Counted from the stretch's first letter, positions 1-7,967 are shown. The stretch: 64,000 bases of DNA from Sphingobium indicum BiD32 (GCF_000382885.1 NZ_CAVK010000013.1:17864-81863), one strand, 5' to 3'. A program made the numbers and translations. The notes: a model not told the origin generated them from the sequence alone.

Positions 1-2
1 CG

Positions 3-47
3 GCGCTCGGTTCGCCCCTGCCGGACGAACTCAAGGAGGCAGCCTGA
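3..47 (+). CDS. C-terminal end of an unidentified upstream gene (partial)
   Basis: The window opens in an open frame that reads ALGSPLPDELKEAA and stops with TGA at 45-47. The codon use is GC-rich like the neighbouring genes and an intergenic leader follows directly. Only 14 codons are visible, so no family can be named; it could also be chance. Confidence 0.4.
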   Translation, partial: ALGSPLPDELKEAA

Positions 48-92
48 CGGCGTCCGGAAAGCGGAGGCACTGCGGCCGCTCGCAGAGCGAGC

Positions 93-111
93 GGGAAGGG
101 GAGGGGGTGGG
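93..111 (+). repeat. G-run motif with four G tracts ahead of the first gene
   Basis: GGGAAGGGGAGGGGGTGGG has four runs of at least three G separated by 1-2 bases, matching a G-quadruplex consensus. It lies about 40 nt upstream of the ATG at 151. It is one of seven related plus-strand motifs in the first 20.3 kb, described in the findings. Confidence 0.6.
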
Positions 112-150
112 AGCCCGATGCGCCAGGGGGCGCAAAGGGAGACTTCACCG

Positions 151-807
151 ATGAACTACGATCTCGATTTCCGCTATCGCCGTGCCCTGCAGCCCGACGC
201 ACTCGCGACCATTGCCACCGCCACCCAGGCCGTCGTCGATGCGATGCAGGACGCGCGCAACGCCGGGATCGACCCGGCCCGCGATCCCGCGACGATCCTG
301 CTCGCGCGTCACGTCGGCCGCATCGCGCTCGGCCACGCGCCCGATGAAACCTTCGCGGAAGACCTGCCGCTGCGCCGGCAGTGCCTCGCCAAGATCGACG
401 AGCTGAAGTCCAAGCCCGCGCTTGTCGCGCTGGCCCGCCGCGGCATCGGCTACGACCCCGAGGCCAAGCGCGCCTTCCACCGCGAGGCGCGTTCGGCGCT
501 GCGGGTGGCGGCGCGCCATCTGGGACTCGAACCTGACCAGTACGATCTGCGCAGCAACTTTGCGGGGCCTGCGATCTCGGGCGAGATCACGCTCCACGGT
601 GACGAAATCTATGTCCAGGTCTCGATCCCCTGCATCCGTCCGGGCCGCGAGGTCATGTTCCGCCGCTGCAAGGGGCGCCAGGACTACCTCGGCGATCGCA
701 ACCACTTCTGCGACATCGCCGTCCTTGCCGCACCGCCCAGCTTCCGCGCGCTCGTCGTTCGCGAGACCGGCCTTTCGATAAATCCGCGCCAGCAGGCGCT
801 CGTCTAG
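151..807 (+). CDS. Conserved plasmid hypothetical protein
   Basis: A 218-aa protein that I do not recognise. ATG 151 was chosen because an AAAGGGA ribosome-binding site sits about 10 nt upstream; the reading frame extends to 118 without a good site. The protein looks soluble: no signal peptide or membrane segment. The N-terminal half is Ala/Arg-rich and helical (RYRRALQPDALATI), and the C-terminal half carries a beta-rich stretch (ISGEITLHGDEIYVQVSI) followed by a Cys/Arg-containing segment (FRRCKGRQDY). It begins a run of small co-directional genes (818, 1447), consistent with a backbone operon. Confidence 0.75.
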   Translation: MNYDLDFRYRRALQPDALATIATATQAVVDAMQDARNAGIDPARDPATILLARHVGRIALGHAPDETFAEDLPLRRQCLAKIDELKSKPALVALARRGIGYDPEAKRAFHREARSALRVAARHLGLEPDQYDLRSNFAGPAISGEITLHGDEIYVQVSIPCIRPGREVMFRRCKGRQDYLGDRNHFCDIAVLAAPPSFRALVVRETGLSINPRQQALV

Positions 808-817
808 GAGACCCCAT

Positions 818-1423
818 ATGGGTTGGCTGTTCATGTCACGCGGCGGCATGGCCCCGTTCGCCACGCCGAAGGCTTATCTCGACAACCAGTGCACCTATCC
901 GCCCGACCCCGACAAGGGCCGGGCAACGGGGCTGCGTGTCCTCAAATCCACCGTGCGTTCGGGGGCCTACTACGCCGCCTGCCAGAGCTACGATGTCGAA
1001 GGCCCGCGCGAGACATTCGCGATCATCTGCCTTGTCAAATGGAGCCCCGGCGCGCGCAGCGGCGAAGAGTTTGGATACAAGGATCTCACTGAAACGATGG
1101 GGCCCTACAATTACGACTGCCCCGCCGCGATCCTCGATCTGCTTGGGCCACCCGGCAACGAATATGCCGCGCAGTGGCGTGAGCACTGCCGCCAGCGCCT
1201 TGCCCTGACCACGCGCCGCAAGCCGGCGCCCGGCGAAATGCTGGTGCTGGCCGAGCCGCTGACATTCACCGACGGGCAGAGCGAACGCAGCTTCCGCGTC
1301 GTCCAGTCGGGCCGCAAGACTACCTTACGCCGGGTTAGCGACGGGGTCGGGGTGAAGATCAGCAAGCTGATGAGCCGGGCGTGGACGATCGTGCCGCCGC
1401 CCGTGGCCCCGTCAGCCTCGTGA
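818..1423 (+). CDS. Conserved plasmid hypothetical protein (MGWLF N-terminus)
   Basis: A 201-aa protein starting MGWLFMSRGG, 10 nt after the preceding stop, with TAGGAG as ribosome-binding site. The MGWLF opening, the segment SGAYYAACQSYDV, and a later KDLTETMGPYNYDCPAAILDLL resemble a family of small proteins common in alphaproteobacterial mobile elements (possibly DUF6927), but I am not certain of that name. No transmembrane or secretion signal is seen. The C-terminus (TFTDGQSERSFRVVQSGRKTTLR) looks like a beta-sheet module. Co-transcribed with its neighbours by spacing; function unknown. Confidence 0.75.
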   Translation: MGWLFMSRGGMAPFATPKAYLDNQCTYPPDPDKGRATGLRVLKSTVRSGAYYAACQSYDVEGPRETFAIICLVKWSPGARSGEEFGYKDLTETMGPYNYDCPAAILDLLGPPGNEYAAQWREHCRQRLALTTRRKPAPGEMLVLAEPLTFTDGQSERSFRVVQSGRKTTLRRVSDGVGVKISKLMSRAWTIVPPPVAPSAS

Positions 1424-1446
1424 CCGGCACCCAAGCGAGTAGCGCC

Positions 1447-1680
1447 ATGACCGATCCCACCCCACCACAGCGCTCGTCCAAGCGGGCGCGCCTGTGCAGC
1501 ATCGAGAATGCCAACCGGATCGCCACCCGGGTTGCCGAGCACGTCCAGGGCGACACCGCCGTGGTCAAGACCGGCAATCCGCTGCAGCCCTTCCGCGTGG
1601 TGCTGGCGAGCAAGGCGGCGCCGTGGCGCACCGTCTCGCGGGTCGTCACCTGCAACGATGACGAGCCGGATGATCAGTAG
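1447..1680 (+). CDS. Small hypothetical protein
   Basis: A 77-aa basic protein beginning MTDPTPPQRSSKRARLCSI, 23 nt downstream of the preceding gene. The frame is open from 1381, but ATG 1447 avoids overlapping the upstream gene. Sequence such as IENANRIATRVAEHVQGDTAVVKTGN suggests a compact alpha/beta fold. Its end overlaps the convergent gene at 1674 by 7 nt. Not assignable to a family. Confidence 0.6.
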   Translation: MTDPTPPQRSSKRARLCSIENANRIATRVAEHVQGDTAVVKTGNPLQPFRVVLASKAAPWRTVSRVVTCNDDEPDDQ

Positions 1681-2162
1681 GGACCTGGCCCGCGCTCGAC
1701 GAACCACGATTGCCCGAGCTCGAAATCCGGGCTGGCCGATACGACCGGGCCATCGGGCGCTTCGCTGACATAGGGTGAAACGAGATCCTTGCGCCGCACC
1801 CGCATGCGGCTGAGCCAGGCCGCAGTGCGGCCGCGCGCCTTGAGCATCGTCAGCAGCCAATCCATCGCCGCGGCCATCTCGACCACGCCGCGCCCGGCAA
1901 GGCAATAATAGATCGCCCGCTGGAAATCGTCGCACTGGGTGCTGAGTATACCGGCGAGCTTTGCCCGCCCACCGGGGGCATTCTCATGCACCAACGACAC
2001 TGCCTCGCGCAGTTCGCGGACCGACAGGTAGGCGTCGTCCACCCCGACCCCGATGCACAGCGCCGCGATCGCCCGGCGCACCGGCGGCAGGTTCTCCTCG
2101 CACGAGGCATCGCGCAGGCCGATGTCGAGATCGAAATGGTCGAGGTGGCTGGGAGCGGGCAT
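1674..2162 (-). CDS. Hypothetical protein
   Basis: A 162-aa minus-strand protein starting MPAPSHLDHFDLDIGLRD. The start at 2162 is preceded by GGAAAGGATC, a good ribosome-binding site; a longer frame to 2198 lacks one. It is mostly helical and acidic in its first half (RELREAVSLVHENAPGG) and ends FVERGPGPY. No domain is recognised. It is transcribed against both neighbours, so it is probably a separate single-gene unit in the backbone block. Confidence 0.65.
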   Translation of the reverse strand: MPAPSHLDHFDLDIGLRDASCEENLPPVRRAIAALCIGVGVDDAYLSVRELREAVSLVHENAPGGRAKLAGILSTQCDDFQRAIYYCLAGRGVVEMAAAMDWLLTMLKARGRTAAWLSRMRVRRKDLVSPYVSEAPDGPVVSASPDFELGQSWFVERGPGPY

Positions 2163-2224
2163 GGCGTGATCCTTTCCAAAAGAACGTAGCGTGAACACTC
2201 AAACCCCGTCAACCGGACAGCGGA

Positions 2225-2247
2225 GGGGAGGGGGCACTCGGCGGGGG
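2225..2247 (+). repeat. G-run motif upstream of the DUF3768 gene
   Basis: GGGGAGGGGG at 2225-2234 followed by a further GGGGG at 2243-2247. The motif ends 24 nt before the ATG at 2271 and precedes the ribosome-binding site GAAAGGAAG. Confidence 0.6.
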
Positions 2248-2270
2248 ATCAATCTTGAAAGGAAGAACCC

Positions 2271-2678
2271 ATGACCCAGCTTGCTCAACTGACGTCCGCC
2301 GCCGTTGACCACACTTCCGAGATCGCCCGGCTCAACGACGCTGCCCGTGCAGGTTCACTGCCAACTTCGCGCACTGTGTTCACCCGGGCACTGGCCGACA
2401 TCCTTGCTGGCGACGCCGAGCACCCCGGCGCCCGCCAGGCCAATCTGATGCTGGGGCAGGCCGCGCTTCGCAGGCTTATCAATGAAACACCGATCGATCC
2501 GGGCAATGACCCTCACGGTGAGCGCGACTTTGGTGCCGTCGAGTTCCAGGGGCACAAAATCTTCTGGAAGATCGATGTGTATGCCAACGACGGGACGTTC
2601 TCCTGGGGGTCGGAGACGCCGTGGGATGCGCAGCAAAGCTTCCGCGTGGTCACGATCATGCTGGCGAGCGACTGGTGA
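2271..2678 (+). CDS. DUF3768 domain protein
   Basis: A 135-aa protein with the hallmark of the DUF3768 family: a central NDPHGERDFGAVEF followed by HKIFWKIDVYAND and a C-terminal VVTIMLASDW (residues about 78-135). The N-terminal third (IARLNDAARAG, FTRALADILAGD) also matches the usual layout, so it appears full length. DUF3768 proteins are small cytosolic proteins common on alphaproteobacterial plasmids, with no defined biochemical function. GGAAG upstream supports the start. A second gene follows after only 4 nt, so the two are likely co-expressed. Confidence 0.9.
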   Translation: MTQLAQLTSAAVDHTSEIARLNDAARAGSLPTSRTVFTRALADILAGDAEHPGARQANLMLGQAALRRLINETPIDPGNDPHGERDFGAVEFQGHKIFWKIDVYANDGTFSWGSETPWDAQQSFRVVTIMLASDW

Positions 2679-2682
2679 GCCG

Positions 2683-3015
2683 ATGAGCCGGTATTCGTTG
2701 AAACCGCTGCCGGAGTACTCGGACATTTTCGAGGTAGCCGTTGGCTGGGATCCGGGGCTTGATACTTATTTCGTGCAGGTGTTCGGAACGCCCGATGCAT
2801 CCTCCGAGCCTGACGTCCGGCTGTGGCAAGGCACAAGCTTGCGGGAGATTGTGGAGGTTCAAGCGTTGCTGGCGATTGCAGGGAACTATGCGGAAATCTC
2901 TGGCGAAGTTTCCGCAATCCTTGAATGGGATCGCGGAAACTGCCCGCATGATCCAATGCGACCAATCGGACGGATTGTTGCCGAAATATTGGGTCATCAG
3001 ACGCTTCGACAATAG
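2683..3015 (+). CDS. Hypothetical protein downstream of DUF3768
   Basis: A 110-aa protein starting MSRYSLKPLPEYSDIFEVAVGWDPG, only 4 nt after the DUF3768 stop, with GGTGAG as ribosome-binding site; a longer in-frame extension overlaps the upstream gene and is rejected. The N-terminal part looks like a beta-sheet (DTYFVQVFGTP), followed by a helical part and a Cys-containing tail. Translational coupling to the DUF3768 gene is likely. Function unknown. Confidence 0.7.
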   Translation: MSRYSLKPLPEYSDIFEVAVGWDPGLDTYFVQVFGTPDASSEPDVRLWQGTSLREIVEVQALLAIAGNYAEISGEVSAILEWDRGNCPHDPMRPIGRIVAEILGHQTLRQ

Positions 3016-3107
3016 TCGCCAACATTTCCGCCGATCGCCTTGACGCGGGAGCCCGGAAAAACCTAGCTCCAAAGTGAGCTAGGAGTTACCTATCAACAGA
3101 CCTCCGT

Positions 3108-4439
3108 TCACCCGCCGTAATGGTCTTCCCCGCAATCGCGTTGTTGAGACCTGACCATGAATTTCACCGAGGTGTCGATCCGACCGGTCAATCTGCGCAA
3201 TGGCGCGCAGTCGGGATAAGCCTCTGTAAGCTTTCTGCGAAGCTGCCCGAGCAGGTCGATCACGCCGACGCTGGTCGCGGCAACGGCGACAAACGGATCG
3301 TTTTCATTGATCTCGTGGTAATAGACGTCAAAGAAATCTCCATCGGACAGTTCCTCTCGCTCGATTTCCTTGCCGAGCCAGTCCTCCAACGTGCAGCGCA
3401 GAGTCTCAAGCCGCTCCTTGACCGACCAAGGCCGTGCGCCAGACCGCAGTAGTGCCTTGATCATACGGCCTGCCTCTTGGTGCCCGGGGATGCCTAGAGC
3501 CCCGATAGGCTTCCGGCGGCTGCTCCACATCGAACTGTAAGGTTCCGTCGTCTTCGATGGCACCTGATAGGTCGTGCCCTTCGCCCGCGCCCGCCGGTGG
3601 TCCTGTGGCGTGACTGCCATTGGCGAAATGAAAGTCTCGTGGCCGGTGACGGACACGCCAGGCCAGTGTTCGGCGGTGACTGGCGGGGCGAGCCCGTCAA
3701 TCTGATGCATCAGGGCGCCGAAGTCGAAAGCGTCGTCCTTCGCAGCCGCAACGAATAGCGGACACGCGCCGGGACTGTAAATGCCAGGCCAGGTCGACGC
3801 CTGCAGATGCCAGCCGTTGCGCGACGCCCAGGCCGCACGATCGTCGCTGACGACGGCGGCGGCATAGGGTTCGTCAAGCATGATGTAGCGTCCGGTCCGC
3901 GGATCATTCCAGTCGGTGCTGTGGTCGCGCTTTGGCAAGCGCTCGTCGAGCGCTACCGTGGCTTTGCGAGCGTGGCGATACTCACTCGGCTCGAGTCCGG
4001 TCGCCTCCATGAAGCGCAGCGCGCGTACCGCCTTGCATAGTTCCCCGCGTGCGAAGCTCTGATGCTCGGTGATTGAATCAGACAGGAGATGATCGGGCGC
4101 GGCCAACCGCAATCTCGACAACGTGCGCTCCAGCTTCAGTCCGCGCTTGCTGCAGATTTCCAGCAGGGGTCGCGATAGTCGGATCTCGATTGTCTCACGG
4201 CCCGAGCGGTAGGGCTTACGTTCATACCAATAGTAGGTGAGGAACAACCGGTGACCGTTGGCCGCAGAATTGTCGTTGCTATAGAGGACGCGTCGCGCGT
4301 GCGCGAAGTTCTCGAACCCAGCCTTTTTCGAGGCAAGGTCGAGGGCCTCGCCATGGGTGATCCCAGACGCCTTCTTCGCCTGATTGGCCAGTCGCTTAAT
4401 GCCAATGATTGTCGACGGACGGATTGCTTCCTTCAACAT
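3108..4439 (-). CDS. DUF5623-like protein
   Basis: A 443-aa protein. I chose MLKEAIRPSTIIGIKRLANQ at 4439 over a longer frame to 4502 because family members begin this way. The first 50 residues (GITHGEALDLASKKAGF then ENFAHARRVL) form the helical motif I associate with DUF5623 proteins of alphaproteobacterial plasmids. The remainder contains WNDPRTGRYIMLDEPY, an acidic C-terminal region (REELSDGDFFDVYYHEINENDPF) and a basic tail. No catalytic motif is evident and no membrane segments are seen. It stands alone between two gaps; role unknown. Confidence 0.7.
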   Translation of the reverse strand: MLKEAIRPSTIIGIKRLANQAKKASGITHGEALDLASKKAGFENFAHARRVLYSNDNSAANGHRLFLTYYWYERKPYRSGRETIEIRLSRPLLEICSKRGLKLERTLSRLRLAAPDHLLSDSITEHQSFARGELCKAVRALRFMEATGLEPSEYRHARKATVALDERLPKRDHSTDWNDPRTGRYIMLDEPYAAAVVSDDRAAWASRNGWHLQASTWPGIYSPGACPLFVAAAKDDAFDFGALMHQIDGLAPPVTAEHWPGVSVTGHETFISPMAVTPQDHRRARAKGTTYQVPSKTTEPYSSMWSSRRKPIGALGIPGHQEAGRMIKALLRSGARPWSVKERLETLRCTLEDWLGKEIEREELSDGDFFDVYYHEINENDPFVAVAATSVGVIDLLGQLRRKLTEAYPDCAPLRRLTGRIDTSVKFMVRSQQRDCGEDHYGG

Positions 4440-4825
4440 GGTTGTTCTCCATGCTCGCAATGAAGCGTCACCTGCCGACCACCTCGCAAGCCTGAACAAC
4501 ATGGTTGAACGAAGCAGCGGAAAGTACAGGGTAGTGCTGTCGGACAGCTTTGGAATGGCAGGTGCCGTGCTCCTACCGGGAGCCTACGCAATCTATGTCG
4601 AGGTCAAGCCGAGGTCAAGGGGCCGGCAGATGCACGGGAACTCTAGTGCGTGCCCTCTCAAAGATCTACCATAAGTGGCGGACGGTTCGCGGACCGATCT
4701 CGAAGCTTTCCGCTAGTACCTGCCGTACATTTACACGGTGGATTATGGATGAAACCGAGCACGTTGCGGTCAGTCTGCTTTTGGGTGCCGAAGGCGACAT
4801 AGCTGCTGTTTGCTTTGCGGCTCCA
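4440..4825. other. Gap with no supported gene
   Basis: Lower GC than the flanking backbone. Short plus-strand frames cross it, for example one ending at 4870 (MDETEHVAVSLLLGAEGD), but none has a convincing start or length. An 11-nt tandem repeat, CGAGGTCAAG at 4599-4608 and again at 4610-4619, is the only clear structure. The stretch marks the left boundary of the accessory region. Confidence 0.6.
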
Positions 4826-5476
4826 TCACGCCGCCAATGCGGATTGTACGTTTCCGGGAAAGAGTCTTAGGGCAAACGAATTGGCAATTTGTCGAGCGCT
4901 CGATTCAGACAGACCGGTCACGCTCCCGACCAAAGCGCTGCCTTCAAAAAAACTCTTGGGCTCAACGCCGGCAGCAATCAGCTGATAAGTTCGAAATAAA
5001 ATCGTTCCAATATCACCATCGGCAGCTTGCCTGACCATTTGATCATACTCAGAATCCAAACTGATATGGTCCCAATGCACCGTGCAATACGTTTTTGCCC
5101 TGGATATATGTAGAAATGGAATCTTGCGCCGTTGGCACTCATAAAACCATGCATCTCGACCGGCGGAGTCTCGCTTGTCGAATAATCCCCAAGCTGGGTC
5201 TGGCCACTTGATCCCATTGAAAATGAATCGAAAATGTTCAGACGAGGTTCTGTCGTAACCCAAGTGGGCTGCGCGATCCTCGAAGGCATCGAAATTTGCA
5301 TCGTAGACCGTCGCGTCTGACCAATGATTGGAGGCCGTCAAGTAAGCTAAATTGGATCGAAATCCGATTAGCGCGGCAATCGCTTCCGTGGCGTGTGCGG
5401 AGCGCATATCAAAATCACCCATAAGGACGGTCTTGAGCAAACGAATATTTGCAGATGTTGGCAACAGGATAGCCAT
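4826..5476 (-). CDS. Orphan hypothetical protein
   Basis: A 216-aa protein beginning MAILLPTSANIRLLKTVL. Residues 25-50 (SAHATEAIAALIGFRSNLAYL) form a small helical motif like that at the start of the 3108-4439 protein, where an Ala-rich helix is followed by GF and an aromatic segment; similar motifs head several uncharacterised mobile-element proteins. The remainder contains HFRFIFNGIKWPDPAWGLF, a Cys/Trp-rich middle and a C-terminal part with SESSARQIANSFALRL. GC content and codon use are lower than in the backbone, suggesting separate acquisition. No function can be assigned. Confidence 0.65.
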   Translation of the reverse strand: MAILLPTSANIRLLKTVLMGDFDMRSAHATEAIAALIGFRSNLAYLTASNHWSDATVYDANFDAFEDRAAHLGYDRTSSEHFRFIFNGIKWPDPAWGLFDKRDSAGRDAWFYECQRRKIPFLHISRAKTYCTVHWDHISLDSEYDQMVRQAADGDIGTILFRTYQLIAAGVEPKSFFEGSALVGSVTGLSESSARQIANSFALRLFPGNVQSALAA

Positions 5477-5786
5477 GCGAACTCCAAGGGGTCACATCGG
5501 TCGCCATTTAATCGAGCTGACCACTGGTTTCGCGGGCAGACTGAAGAGTTAATCAAAACCTATTTAGCTTGGCGACAGGCATGGAGGTAAAGCCGTCCAG
5601 CAAGGCTGGACCTACACCCAGCCACTGTCAACCATTGTTCTGCATCTGTCCTAACCATTGCTGCGCATGCGTCCGGCCGGACTCCGTCGTCGGATCATGT
5701 GTCGGACAAAAGATGTGGGGAAGCCAACCTCTCAGCTTGTCCGGGAAGCACGCAACAGGTAGACGGGAACATAAGGAGATCATTCC
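5477..5786. other. Divergent intergenic region with a hairpin
   Basis: This region separates the leftward 4826-5476 gene from the rightward 5787 cluster and must hold promoters for one or both. GTCCAGC (5595-5601) and GCTGGAC (5605-5611) form a 7-bp stem with a 3-nt loop. Two near copies of AACCATTGYT occur around 5629-5662. AAGGAG at 5773-5778 is the ribosome-binding site of the next gene. Confidence 0.5.
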
Positions 5787-6383
5787 TTGGGCGAATTGCT
5801 AAAACCCGAAGTGTTGGTGCTGTTTCTGGTCTTTACAGTACCAGGTGTGATCGCGCTTTATTTCCGCAGCCAATTCCTCGCCGGTCGGTTGCCGCCAGTT
5901 TCCGAAGGGGCACTTGCATACATCACGTTGTCGCTGGCCTACCACGCCATGGCCTTTCCTCTGGCCGAGGGCCTCTATACGTCGGGACGCATAGACGGCA
6001 CCTATGGCCTTAGCTGGTTTGGTCTGCTCTTTGTGGCTCCCGCAGCACTAGGTGTGACACTCGGCCTCAATGCCCGCAAAGGCTGGAGCAAGGCCCTTCT
6101 CTCGCGCATTGGCATCAACACCGTCCATCCGGTCCGTTCCGCTTGGGACTGGCGCTTCTCCGCCTGCGAAGAATGCTGGATCATTGTCACCCTGAAGGAC
6201 GAGACCAGGTTTTACGGTTATCTAGGTACGGGCTCATTTGCCTCGTCCGATCTGGCCGAGCGCGACTTGTTCGTCGAGTATGTCTTCGATTTCCCCGGAG
6301 AAGGCGAGCCTTGGACACCCCGTGGATCCAGCGTTTGGCTGGCCCATGGCGAGATCCGCTCGATTGAATACCTACCGCGTTGA
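5787..6383 (+). CDS. DUF6338-like membrane protein
   Basis: A 198-aa protein starting with TTG (MGELLKPEVLVLFLVF), supported by AAGGAG 8 nt upstream. Three hydrophobic segments lie in the first 105 residues (about 8-25, 45-65, 78-98), followed by a cytosolic-looking beta domain with HPVRSAWDWRFS, WIIVTLKDETRFYGYLGTGS and FASSDLAERDLFVEY. This layout (N-terminal membrane part plus an HP.SAWD / IVTLKDG / FASSD.AERDL module) matches what I know as DUF6338. It heads a tight rightward cluster with two tiny GYQP proteins and a PIN-like protein. Its role is unknown; membrane tethering or sensing is only inference. Confidence 0.75.
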   Translation: MGELLKPEVLVLFLVFTVPGVIALYFRSQFLAGRLPPVSEGALAYITLSLAYHAMAFPLAEGLYTSGRIDGTYGLSWFGLLFVAPAALGVTLGLNARKGWSKALLSRIGINTVHPVRSAWDWRFSACEECWIIVTLKDETRFYGYLGTGSFASSDLAERDLFVEYVFDFPGEGEPWTPRGSSVWLAHGEIRSIEYLPR

Positions 6384-6395
6384 AGGAGGCGCTCA

Positions 6396-6590
6396 ATGTC
6401 CAGTGAACGCATGACGACCAATTGCCCGGCCGGAGCGGGTAACTTCGGGTACCAGCCAACCGAGACGCGCGGTCATCAGCCAGTTGCCGCAAGACCCCGT
6501 TCGTCTGGAGCAGAAGGCCCCACCGCAGCAGCCAGTTCGAGTGGACCTCCGGTCAATCCTCCCACGCAGGGCACCAGCGCCCGCAAGTAA
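6396..6590 (+). CDS. Small GYQP/NPPTQG peptide, copy 1
   Basis: A 64-aa low-complexity protein, 12 nt after the DUF6338-like gene, with GAAGGAGG as ribosome-binding site. It contains FGYQPTETRGHQP and ends GPPVNPPTQGTSARK. It is rich in Gly, Pro, Ala and Ser and lacks a signal peptide, a membrane helix and cysteine pairs. It is paralogous to the next gene, sharing the order GYQP, GHQP, GPP.NPPTQG and a basic C-terminus. A structured enzyme is unlikely; it may be a peptide substrate, adaptor or linker for the neighbouring proteins. Confidence 0.75.
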   Translation: MSSERMTTNCPAGAGNFGYQPTETRGHQPVAARPRSSGAEGPTAAASSSGPPVNPPTQGTSARK

Positions 6591-6615
6591 TTCCCCCGGC
6601 ACAAAGGCAAAAGAC

Positions 6616-6807
6616 ATGAGCACCAAGGACGGAAACAGCGGGCGGACCATGGCGAACGACGGCTACCAGCCGCTCGGCAAAGGCTACCAGCCCATGGCAG
6701 TGACGCCGACAAATACAGCGCAGAACGGCCACCAACCGACCACAGGCCAAAGCGGCAATGGACCTCCCGCCAATCCCCCGACCCAGGGCGGCAGCGGCAA
6801 GAAGTAG
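6616..6807 (+). CDS. Small GYQP/NPPTQG peptide, copy 2
   Basis: A 63-aa protein starting MSTKDGNSGRTMANDGYQP; ATG 6616 was chosen by similarity to copy 1 and an upstream AAAGGCAAAAG purine tract. The order is DGYQPLGKGYQP, then NGHQPTTGQ, then GPPANPPTQGGSGKK at the C-terminus. The shared tail with copy 1 (GPP, one variable residue, NPPTQG) shows tandem duplication followed by divergence at the N-terminus. It lies 44 nt before the PIN-like gene. Confidence 0.75.
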   Translation: MSTKDGNSGRTMANDGYQPLGKGYQPMAVTPTNTAQNGHQPTTGQSGNGPPANPPTQGGSGKK

Positions 6808-6851
6808 GAGCGGGCCGGCACGACAGGCCAGCTTCGCCCGATTACCTTGCA

Positions 6852-7967
6852 ATGACCATTGTCCGTCCCGTCATCATCGCGCCTGACAGCGCGCATTGGT
6901 CCCGCTGGATCGATGCGACGCTTCGTCCCCTTCACAGGGACCACGTGGCGGCTGCCACGCTTTACGACCGCCTGATCGCCGCTGGCCGCATTCCGCTCCT
7001 GACCTTCCACCACCTCGAGGAACTTCTCGCGATCGAGGATAGTGAATGGGCTATGCGCCGGATCGGGTTTATCCAGTCGCTGCCGTTGATCGGGTTCGTC
7101 CGCTACCCCGATAGCAGTCTGCAGACTGGGACGATCGTTGACATCTTGGCTGCGGAACTTGAAGCCGCTCTTCACGGAGCCGATGCAATGGCTGAGGTTC
7201 GCGAGGCCGCGCGAGGCCTGCTTGTCCGGACTGGAAGCGGCACCGATGTGATCGGCACCGAGATGTGGATCTGGCAGGTCGTCCGCGCGGAATGCCGTCG
7301 CCGCAACCGCAGTTCCCGTTCGATCGCTGCCATTCGCCGCATGGGCCTGTTCGACGACAGGCGCTCTGTCGGCGACATCGTGAAAGGCTCGATCCGCCCG
7401 CCCAGCGAGCGCCAGTCCCGCCTCGCCCGGATGTCCGGCGAAGTGACCGATCATGTCCGGGCCCGGGGTGATGTCCGGATCGAAGACCCCGCTGGAGTGG
7501 CGAACTGGTTCATGTCAGAAGTGGGCGAGGTCGATCTGCCGCCTGACATAGACGTGAGGGGCCTTTTGGAGTGGGCGCTCACCGGGCAGGGCCTCGACCG
7601 CGAGGAGATCCGCGACGATGCTCTGCTCGCCGACCTCAACCGCTTGGCCATCTATCGGACGCGCCTCAGGATTATAGCCGATCACCTTGGAGTACCCTAT
7701 GTGCGGCTGAAGGCCATTGACCCGGCTATCCTGCCCAGCCTCTGGGTCCAGCACGGGCTCGAACGCCATGGCCAGGATCGGCAACGCCGGCCGGGAAGCG
7801 ATCTTGCCGACGAGTGCCTTGCTGCCCTTGCCCCTTATGTCGACGAGTTGTTTGTCGATCGGCGTACGCGGGAGGATTTCAGGCGCCTGGGGCGGGCAGA
7901 CAAAAGCCTCGTCAACCGGATCGGAACGGTCAGGAGCGCGGGCCAATTTACTGAGTTGCTCTCTTAG
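6852..7967 (+). CDS. PIN-like domain protein
   Basis: A 371-aa soluble protein beginning MTIVRPVIIAPDSAHWSRWID. The opening beta strand followed by an aspartate (residue 12) and then LLTFHHLEELLAIEDSEWAMRRIGFIQSL at about 50-80, with conserved acidic residues, resembles the first half of PIN-like nuclease folds; the match is by pattern only. A charged C-terminal half follows (ADHLGVPYVRLKAIDPAI, then SDLADECLAALAPYVDELFVD with further Asp/Glu). It ends the rightward cluster that starts with the DUF6338-like gene and faces the Hachiman genes. Likely role: RNA or DNA cleavage in a defence or toxin module (inference). Confidence 0.6.
   Translation: MTIVRPVIIAPDSAHWSRWIDATLRPLHRDHVAAATLYDRLIAAGRIPLLTFHHLEELLAIEDSEWAMRRIGFIQSLPLIGFVRYPDSSLQTGTIVDILAAELEAALHGADAMAEVREAARGLLVRTGSGTDVIGTEMWIWQVVRAECRRRNRSSRSIAAIRRMGLFDDRRSVGDIVKGSIRPPSERQSRLARMSGEVTDHVRARGDVRIEDPAGVANWFMSEVGEVDLPPDIDVRGLLEWALTGQGLDREEIRDDALLADLNRLAIYRTRLRIIADHLGVPYVRLKAIDPAILPSLWVQHGLERHGQDRQRRPGSDLADECLAALAPYVDELFVDRRTREDFRRLGRADKSLVNRIGTVRSAGQFTELLS

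Noticed and set aside
145..864. 239-codon minus-strand frame across the first gene
   Set aside because: It is a shadow of the plus-strand 151-807 gene in GC-rich DNA: Arg/Ala-rich composition, and no ribosome-binding site.
4440..4870. Short plus-strand frames (for example ending at 4674 and 4870) as genes
   Set aside because: No good start signals, no recognisable composition or family, and they conflict with the ends of neighbouring genes.
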